Shown here in pieces: positions 32,902-37,919 of a stretch of DNA of 37,919 nucleotides. The DNA is from Clostridiales bacterium (GTDB lineage Bacteria; Bacillota; Clostridia; Lachnospirales; Lachnospiraceae): contig JAQXLK010000320.1 of assembly GCA_029012085.1 (NCBI GenBank), positions 1 to 37,919 of the forward strand, read 5' to 3'. The notes under the pieces were generated by a model that was given only the letters and a program-made list of their open reading frames with translations, searched no databases and had not been told where the DNA came from. How positions within the stretch are numbered: the first letter of the stretch is position 1; the number at the start of each line of letters is the position of its first letter. Made by a program: the position numbers and the translations under genes.

Positions 32902-35672
32902 AGGATAATGTTTGCAGGGCTATTACTTTTATCAATTATCATATTCCGATTAGATGGGATAGCAATATTTCAGTACAGTATTCTACAGTAGGTTTTTTTG
33001 ATGGATTATTTACAAAACGTATTAATATTAATTATGAAGAGGATGATTTGAAGCCATTGTGGCAGCATACTAGTAGATTGACTGCTGAAAATGAAGGCTA
33101 CTATTCCTATCAAAATATATTTGGCTTTAGCAGGGACACATGGAACAATATAAGTGATGAAATATTTTGGAACAAATCTACAGATGAAGACTATCCACTG
33201 ACCTTTGTAGTCTTTTTACAGATTAGGGACTATTTGACTGATGCCCATACAATAGAAAGTCAGTGTAGAGCTTTTAGCAATGTGATTGATGAGAAATTAA
33301 GAGGAATAGGAAAAGCATATACATATGGTACAATAGATAAAAACGATTTTGTGGTATGTATCAAGAGCAAAAAGTATGAAAATGCAGTAGGGGCAATTAA
33401 AGCACTGCATGATGCAGGTGTAAACGTCGTATATAGTTATACAATTTTTTCTGTCAATAATGAAGTTCTTAAAAATCTAAATGAGGATAAATACAGGTAC
33501 CTTTCAGATGAAATAATTCCATCTATATGTTTGAAAGGGATAGTTAACAGTTTTGAAACTGGCTCCTCAATTGCTTTAGATAGGAAATATCGTCAATTTT
33601 GTGATATTCTTATTCAAAGATTATATGGGGATGATGATCCAAGTAAAAAAATAGAAGAAGATAAAAATAAGGTTTTATATGATATACTTGGGGATAATGA
33701 TTTTCGTCTTATAGCTAGAAACGTACCTCTTAGAAAAATACTTAGGGAATATGCACCGGGGGGGATTTTGTGTTATACGGAACAAGTGTTTCCTTATTAT
33801 CTTTTTTCATCCAGTTTGGTATTGAATACTTGCACAGGAAAAAAAGAGGAAATTGAGGATAGCGAAATAAAAAATGCAATTGAAATGATGCGGAGAGAAT
33901 TTACATGCCATATGTGTGACAATTTGTCCGAGCAAATGGAAGGGATTTTGGAGGTTGTGAAAAAAAAATCCTTAAAAAAAGAGGATAGAGTAATATCAAT
34001 ATGTCAAGCAATTTTTCAATTACTTCAGTCTTTAAAAGTATTGGAAGAAGCACCTACTAAAAAATATGACTTTTATTCATTATATTTACCATTGGAGTCT
34101 CTTGTACAAATTCTTGAATCAAAAATACATGACCCTGATATTGGAAATGTTAAAATGATTTATGAATTTATTCACAAAATAAGCATGACTTTGCATGGTA
34201 CATTAAGAACAGATATACAGTTTTTTCAAATTAGGGATTTTAATGTGATAGTGCATTATGCGCCAGCCAAAATAAGAGCATTTTATGCATTGTGGGCAAT
34301 GAAAATCAGGGATTTTTATAAAAAATTTGTGCTTGAGGGACAAAGTTCGCCGCATGAATATTCATTCATTTTGGCTCCAGGAATGTATAAAGGAACAGCG
34401 GTAAGACAATTGTTTGAGAATAGCCAAGAGGAAAAACGTCTAATGCTAATAACGTTGCCGGAAAGACATATTTATTCACCACGATGGATAACGATTGTTT
34501 TAGCGCATGAGGTATCCCATTTTGTTGGGAGTGGCATTAGAAATAGGAAAGAAAGGCATACGGTATGGCTTAGATTGATTGCCCGGATACTGGAATTGGA
34601 ATTGCAGGCACTATTTTACAGAGAACTTCTATGTATATCTCATACTGAAGTTATGAGTGCTTATAAGAAAAATCCAGATCTGCTTACACAGATTGAAGAC
34701 CAGTTAATAAAAACGGAAGAGAAAATAAGAAGAGAAAATGAGGATAAAAAGGAGTATATATTTCATTCAAAACAATCAATTGAGATTATAATGGAATCTT
34801 ATAGGAAATTTCTAGTTTATTATATAGAACAGATATTGACAAATTTTAGTTGTAATATTAAATATTTTATTTCTGATTCGCGTAAAAAGAATTCAATAAA
34901 AGCCTCAGAAGAGGATATAAGAATAGTCTGCAATAGGGCTACTGAAGATATGAAGCTTTTTTGTAATGAAATTGGGAAAGTGGTTTTTGCAAAAATTCTT
35001 AATCTATTTCATGTGTTGACATCAGAAACTTTTGCAGACATTATGGCAATACTTACTTTAGAGTTATCCTTAGAAGATTATATTAGATCTTTTTTGAAAA
35101 CGGAATTAGGAGAACATGAAGGCGAAATAAGAGAAGATAATACAATAACATTTATAGATGTAAGAATTGCTATAGTTGTAGAGACAATATCTGGAATATT
35201 TAGTGGTAATCCTAATACAAGATTATATTTTTCGAATTATTCTAATTGGATTAATAATCCAATTAGACGTTTGAAGACTGCAAAAACACTTACTGTGGAT
35301 GAAAGAAAAATTTTGGAAGCAGTAAGTATGTTTCTTAAAAAGAAATGTGCATTGTCTTCTAAAATAAATTGTTATAATGCTATTTATGATTCGAGTAGCC
35401 GTAGCTTTAAGGGGAGCAATAGTGATTTTTTAAGGGATGAAAAGGTTTTTGACCTGATATGTGGCTATTTGAGGGGATGTGCTAAACTCTATATTGAAAA
35501 AGTAGTCGAATCGAAAGATGTGGAAGAGTGCAGAAATGATATTCTTAAGACATATAGAAATATTTCAAAAAAAACAGAGATTGACCTTATGGAAGAAATA
35601 GAAAATTTCCTTTCAGGAGCAGAAAGTGAATATGCCAATAAAAAGTTTAGTGATGAAATTTTCGGATGCTGA
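32898..35672 (+). CDS. Large protein with HEVSH zinc-metallopeptidase motif, unknown family
   Basis: Predicted 924 aa, no signal peptide or membrane helix. Centrally LAHEVSHFVGSG provides a zinc-binding HExxH (His537, Glu538, His541) after a hydrophobic beta-like run. ETFADIMAI about 170 residues later supplies Glu710 and Asp714, the pattern of a third ligand in Glu-zincins. The N-terminal about 230 residues contain TVGFFDGLF, YYSYQNIFGFS and, at about 140-190, a beta-rich stretch with GTIDKNDFVVCIKS and VVYSYTIF that may be a ferredoxin-like sensor or degenerate cyclase domain (inference). Between lie helical segments and FNVIVHYAPAKIRAFYALWAM. ATGA overlap couples it to the membrane protein; GAGG at 32886-32889. 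A9 and A7 runs occur near 33960-33980. I know no named family. Confidence 0.82.
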   Translation: MKDNVCRAITFINYHIPIRWDSNISVQYSTVGFFDGLFTKRININYEEDDLKPLWQHTSRLTAENEGYYSYQNIFGFSRDTWNNISDEIFWNKSTDEDYPLTFVVFLQIRDYLTDAHTIESQCRAFSNVIDEKLRGIGKAYTYGTIDKNDFVVCIKSKKYENAVGAIKALHDAGVNVVYSYTIFSVNNEVLKNLNEDKYRYLSDEIIPSICLKGIVNSFETGSSIALDRKYRQFCDILIQRLYGDDDPSKKIEEDKNKVLYDILGDNDFRLIARNVPLRKILREYAPGGILCYTEQVFPYYLFSSSLVLNTCTGKKEEIEDSEIKNAIEMMRREFTCHMCDNLSEQMEGILEVVKKKSLKKEDRVISICQAIFQLLQSLKVLEEAPTKKYDFYSLYLPLESLVQILESKIHDPDIGNVKMIYEFIHKISMTLHGTLRTDIQFFQIRDFNVIVHYAPAKIRAFYALWAMKIRDFYKKFVLEGQSSPHEYSFILAPGMYKGTAVRQLFENSQEEKRLMLITLPERHIYSPRWITIVLAHEVSHFVGSGIRNRKERHTVWLRLIARILELELQALFYRELLCISHTEVMSAYKKNPDLLTQIEDQLIKTEEKIRRENEDKKEYIFHSKQSIEIIMESYRKFLVYYIEQILTNFSCNIKYFISDSRKKNSIKASEEDIRIVCNRATEDMKLFCNEIGKVVFAKILNLFHVLTSETFADIMAILTLELSLEDYIRSFLKTELGEHEGEIREDNTITFIDVRIAIVVETISGIFSGNPNTRLYFSNYSNWINNPIRRLKTAKTLTVDERKILEAVSMFLKKKCALSSKINCYNAIYDSSSRSFKGSNSDFLRDEKVFDLICGYLRGCAKLYIEKVVESKDVEECRNDILKTYRNISKKTEIDLMEEIENFLSGAESEYANKKFSDEIFGC

Positions 35673-35780
35673 AGTGAAAGTTTATATCCACATTGAAAAC
35701 ATCAATTGAAAAGTGGCATTTATTCTTACAGAAAGTGAGAGCGTTTCAAGTTTTGTGTTAACTCAAAAATCTGACATTTA
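35673..35780. other. Short junction between cargo and right IS66 remnant
   Basis: About 108 AT-rich bases between the metallopeptidase stop and the first IS66-like codons. No strong terminator hairpin is visible. Confidence 0.5.
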
Positions 35781-36739
35781 CAGCCGATGTACGATTTCTT
35801 CCATCAGAAACTTCTTTATCGAAGATTTTTAATGATGGAGGAAACACTGGCACAAGTCCTAAAGGAAGATGAGAGGCGAGCTCAGGCGAAATCTTATTTC
35901 CGGGTAATCCGTACCGGAGAGGATGGACTTAATCCTATCGTCCTCTATAATTACACTCCTACGAGAGCAGGAGAAAATGCCAAACGGTTCTTAAACGGAA
36001 TCACCCCCGGATTCTATTTGATGGCTGACGGATATTAGGGATACAATAAAGTACAGGAAACAAACCGCTGCTGTTGCTGGGCACATATCCGCAGGTATCT
36101 TTTGGAATCCATACCAAAGGGAATGGATAAGGATTATACTAATCCTGCAGTCCAGGGTTTTCTCTATTGTGAAAAACCGTTCACTTATGAGCGTTCCTAT
36201 AGGGAAAAAGGTCTTAGCTATAAGCAAATATACACACCCGCCGCCTCAAAGACGAAAAACCGGTTATTGAAGGCTTTTTGGCGTGGTTAAATCAAGCAGA
36301 TCCCGGCAGTAACGGAAAACTTAAAAAGGCAATCACCTATATCAGGAATCGGGAAGACTTCCTGATGACCTACTTAGAGGATGGCCGTTGTAGCTTTAGT
36401 AACAACTTGAGCGAGAACAGCATTCGTCCTGTGACAGTAGGACATAAAAACTGGCTATTCTCTAATCACCGGAAGGTGCTCGGGCTAACACGCTGTATCT
36501 CACAATTGTTGATATGACAAAAGCCTATGGTCTGGATCTATACAAATATCTGAATTTCCTGTTTGAACAAAGACCTAACAAGGATATGTCAGATGAAAAA
36601 CTCGAAAAACTAGCTCCGTGGAATGAAAGTGTGAAGGAGCTTTGTAGTATAAAATAGGGTAAAACGCTTGCATTTCGGATTTCTAGCATGAGATTCGGAA
36701 TACATTTTTAGGGCTACACCCCCTAAATTAAGCGCTTAC
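35781..36739 (+). pseudogene. IS66-family transposase remnant with stops and frameshifts
   Basis: Reads as the central and C-terminal IS66 transposase. Frame one gives PMYDFFHQKLLYRRF, EETLAQVLKE (the family's DET is EET, losing the first catalytic Asp), VLYNYTPTRAGENAKRFLNG and LMADGY followed by TAG at 36036-36038 where family members continue GYN. The same frame goes on to about 36240, then a frameshift leads into LKDEKPVIEGFLAWLNQ and CSFSNNLSENSIRP, GHKNWLFSN. A probable single-base loss near 36463 shifts the end into PEGARANTLYLTIVDMTKAYG and APWNESVKELCSIK, stopping with TAG at 36654-36656. The element end follows at 36739. Clearly non-functional. Confidence 0.88.
36728..36739 (-). repeat. 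IS66 terminal end, outer right
   Basis: Read on the minus strand from 36739 it is GTAAGCGCTTAA, sharing GTAAGC and scattered further bases with the left end at 30253. It lies 83 bases after the transposase stop. Confidence 0.6.
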
Positions 36740-37114
36740 GATATAAAATATTCCTTCTCGCGATATTGTATAATCCAATTATATATTAGAGACGGGGGTA
36801 TCCAATTTTTTTCGCTACTAATTTTACAGGTTCTTCATTGATAGGATGATGTTTTATTATACACTATTTCCTATCGCTTGGAATTTGTCGCTTTCAATAA
36901 TAAAAGTGCTATGAATATTTGTTCTTGTGTGTGACCCATGTTTTATCACATGTTATGTAGACCAACTTTTTGACCGCATCTCTCAAAGTGGAAATAAACT
37001 TTTCACTTCAGTAAAAAATTTAGGATGAAGTTTCAAGAATAATTTTCTTGCATTTATATATAATATAGTCTATACTTTAAAAGTAATTTATACGTTTTGG
37101 ATAGGAGATAATAT
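36740..37114. other. AT-rich intergenic region with promoter
   Basis: No gene recognised. It may resume the sequence that originally followed the glycan cluster. Small inverted repeats occur (CATGT/ACATG near 36949-36963; AGTGGAAA/TTTTCACT near 36989-37009), and a good promoter lies at its end. Confidence 0.5.
37048..37076 (+). promoter_or_regulatory. Sigma-A-type promoter
   Basis: TTGCAT (37048-37053) and TATACT (37071-37076) are separated by exactly 17 bases. The predicted start is about 30 bases before the ATG of the 54 aa ORF at 37115. Confidence 0.6.
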
Positions 37115-37279
37115 ATGAATAATGATATCATTGTGGCATTTGCGAAAGAACGTTTTAGCATATTTGATGGATATGTGTCCGTTCCCATTTTTGATGCTCC
37201 TACTAACTATAGCAGTTATCATGACAGTGAAATTGATCGGCAGATTGTAGTAACTCTGCCGGATGATGGTTGTGATTAG
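37115..37279 (+). CDS. Small protein of 54 aa, unknown function
   Basis: ATG 37115 follows AGGAG (37103-37107) by seven bases and a well-spaced promoter at 37048-37076; stop TAG at 37277-37279. The product begins MNNDIIVAFAKERFSIFDGY and ends LPDDGCD. It is acidic, with no helix long enough to cross a membrane and no motif I recognise. The combination of promoter, RBS and protein-like composition makes it better supported than the other short frames nearby. It could also be the surviving N-terminus of a larger gene. Confidence 0.55.
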   Translation: MNNDIIVAFAKERFSIFDGYVSVPIFDAPTNYSSYHDSEIDRQIVVTLPDDGCD

Positions 37280-37413
37280 GAAAATATATACCAATAAAAG
37301 CACCTAACGAGACTGTGAAAAGCTTGGATTTGTTGATAAACTAAAGGAAAAGTATCTTCTATGTGATATAATTAGTATATCAAACATGGGAGGTATTTGG
37401 ATAATCAAAGTTC

Positions 37414-37538
37414 TTGAGGGTTTGCCAAACTTGTTGAGGGTCTTTCGTGAGGGTTTGGTACAAAAAATAGCATAGTTGTTGAGGGTTCTTCGTGAGGGGT
37501 TGAATTGAGGGTCTTTCATGAGGGGCTAACTTGAGGGT
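37414..37538 (-). repeat. 13-base-period CCCTCA repeat array, right (inverted)
   Basis: On the + strand eight units of (T/G/A)TGAGGG(T/G) start at 37414, 37434, 37447, 37479, 37492, 37505, 37518 and 37531. The last five, and the pair 37434/37447, keep exact 13-base spacing; two gaps of 20 and 32 bases interrupt it. TTGAGGGT and (G/A)TGAGGGG tend to alternate, giving a 26-base super-unit. This is the reverse-strand counterpart of the array at 30871-30943. Confidence 0.9.
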
Positions 37539-37545
37539 ATGAGAC

Positions 37546-37570
37546 AGGGTCTGGCATAACTCCAGACCCT
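37546..37570. terminator. Hairpin after the minus-strand gene
   Basis: AGGGTCTGG (37546-37554) pairs with CCAGACCCT (37562-37570), nine perfect pairs with a 7-base loop, 11 bases past the stop of the 68 aa minus-strand gene. It probably terminates that transcript, though the run of T residues is poor on either strand. Confidence 0.55.
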
Positions 37571-37580
37571 TAAATATTAT

Positions 37581-37787
37581 TTAGTCTATTTCGTATTCTT
37601 CCGGATAAGGGATTCCGTGCTCATCCAGGAGATGCCGCAGCTCTTGGATATATTTGTATTTGCGTTCAATCTCTATCCAGTTTCCGTGGCACAACGTGTG
37701 GCATTCTTCTAATTCTTGTCTTGTGATTTCATAATCAAGCCAGAGTATGCATTTATGATCTTTGCTAAAAGCGCAGTAGTTTTCCAT
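37581..37787 (-). CDS. Small protein of 68 aa downstream of transposase
   Basis: The start ATG (37785-37787 on the minus strand) is fixed by a strong AAGGAGG (37793-37799) five bases upstream, which overlaps the stop of the transposase-like gene before it. The protein begins MENYCAFSKDHKCILWLDYE, contains three further Cys/His positions (CHTLCHG) and ends PYPEEYEID. A longer frame starting further upstream (to 37850) lacks an RBS. I do not recognise the family; the overlap suggests an accessory protein of the same insertion element. Confidence 0.65.
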   Translation of the reverse strand: MENYCAFSKDHKCILWLDYEITRQELEECHTLCHGNWIEIERKYKYIQELRHLLDEHGIPYPEEYEID

Positions 37788-37797
37788 AGGATCCTCC

Positions 37798-37919
37798 TTA
37801 AAATTCATCTTCTTCAAAATATGTGACAGGATTATGATCAGACATTCCATTTAGAACCGGAGCTGACCGTGTGGCATAGAGGAAGCGATTCCTGAAATGT
37901 TCAAAATTTCGAAAGCCTC
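37798..37919 (-). CDS. Probable ISL3-family transposase, C-terminal end
   Basis: A minus-strand frame enters from the window edge and stops with TAA at 37798-37800. Its 39 residues start GFRNFEHFRNRFLYATR, resembling the GYRNFxNFRNR ending of ISL3-type DDE transposases, and finish TYFEEDEF. Only the tail is present, so the family call is tentative. Together with the coupled 68 aa gene and the hairpin it marks a second insertion element next to the island. Confidence 0.55.
   Translation of the reverse strand, partial: GFRNFEHFRNRFLYATRSAPVLNGMSDHNPVTYFEEDEF

Larger units (their letters stand above)
30253..36739. mobile_element. IS66-bracketed island (composite-transposon-like)
   Basis: Two IS66-family remnants in opposite orientation enclose about 5 kb containing the membrane protein/metallopeptidase pair. 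In each remnant the transposase C-terminus and the terminal end lie on the outside: GTAAGCACCC starts at 30253 and its counterpart, read on the minus strand as GTAAGCGCTTAA, starts at 36739. The outer flanks are CATATAAT (30245-30252) and GATATAAA (36740-36747), alike at six of eight positions, which could be a decayed 8-base target duplication as IS66 makes. The remnants are homologous but clearly diverged from each other and both are broken, so this is an old, probably immobile structure, or two independent insertions. Confidence 0.6.
37280..37580. other. Intergenic stretch with repeat array and hairpin
   Basis: Contains a second extended -10-like element (TGATATAAT, 37364-37372), the right 13-base repeat array and a hairpin. 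A 29-codon frame starting at 37386 runs into the repeats but lacks independent support. Confidence 0.6.

Noticed and set aside
31639-35672. Gene pair as a classical toxin-antitoxin or restriction system
   Set aside because: The proteins are much too large for type II toxin-antitoxin modules, and no methylase, nuclease or helicase motif is visible.
37386-37475. Short + strand frame starting MGGIWII that runs into the TGAGGG repeats
   Set aside because: Most of it is translated repeat; period 13 is not coding, and such frames arise on both strands of the array, for example 37304-37519 on the minus strand.

Overview
The window reads as a low-to-moderate GC Gram-positive chromosome, most likely a gut clostridial lineage such as Lachnospiraceae. 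This rests on AGGAG-type ribosome binding sites, frequent TTG/GTG starts, AT-rich codon use, the protein families present and the IS66/ISL3-type remnants. The organism assignment is an inference.

Region 1 (1-30227) is part of a very large exopolysaccharide/capsule cluster. Every gene is on the + strand, and gaps are at most about 50 bases or are 1-40 base overlaps, so it probably behaves as one long operon. It opens inside a phosphoglycosyl transferase, the enzyme that loads the first sugar phosphate onto undecaprenyl phosphate. At least thirteen glycosyltransferase genes follow (GT2, GT4, GT8, GT11 fucosyltransferase-type, GT26 fused to GT4, and GT101/DUF1792). Decoration or processing genes include a polysaccharide pyruvyl transferase, a hexapeptide acetyltransferase, a radical SAM protein and a GH88/GH105-type hydrolase. 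Polytopic proteins include a Wzx-type flippase, a PglK/MsbA-type ABC exporter, two Wzy-like polymerases, a YfhO-family protein and two other large GT-C-like proteins. The set is unusual in carrying two polymerases and two candidate flippases, as if two glycan systems were joined.

Region 2 (30253-36739) is a mobile island inserted 25 bases after the last glycosyltransferase. It is bracketed by two decayed, diverged IS66-family transposase remnants in opposite orientation, each with its GTAAGC terminal end facing outwards. The 6 central bases of the two 8-base outer flanks agree. Between them lies a strikingly AT-rich, translationally coupled gene pair: a four-helix membrane protein of 420 aa and a 924 aa protein with an HEVSH zinc-peptidase motif and a downstream ETFAD motif. 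Neither could be assigned to a named family. This pair is the best candidate in the window for an undescribed system, and its position fits an accessory, possibly defence or conflict, role.

Region 3 (36740-37919) holds a 54 aa ORF with a good promoter and RBS, a 13-base-period repeat array, a hairpin, a 68 aa minus-strand gene and the tail of a probable ISL3-type transposase. A related array in the opposite orientation lies inside the island at 30871-30943.
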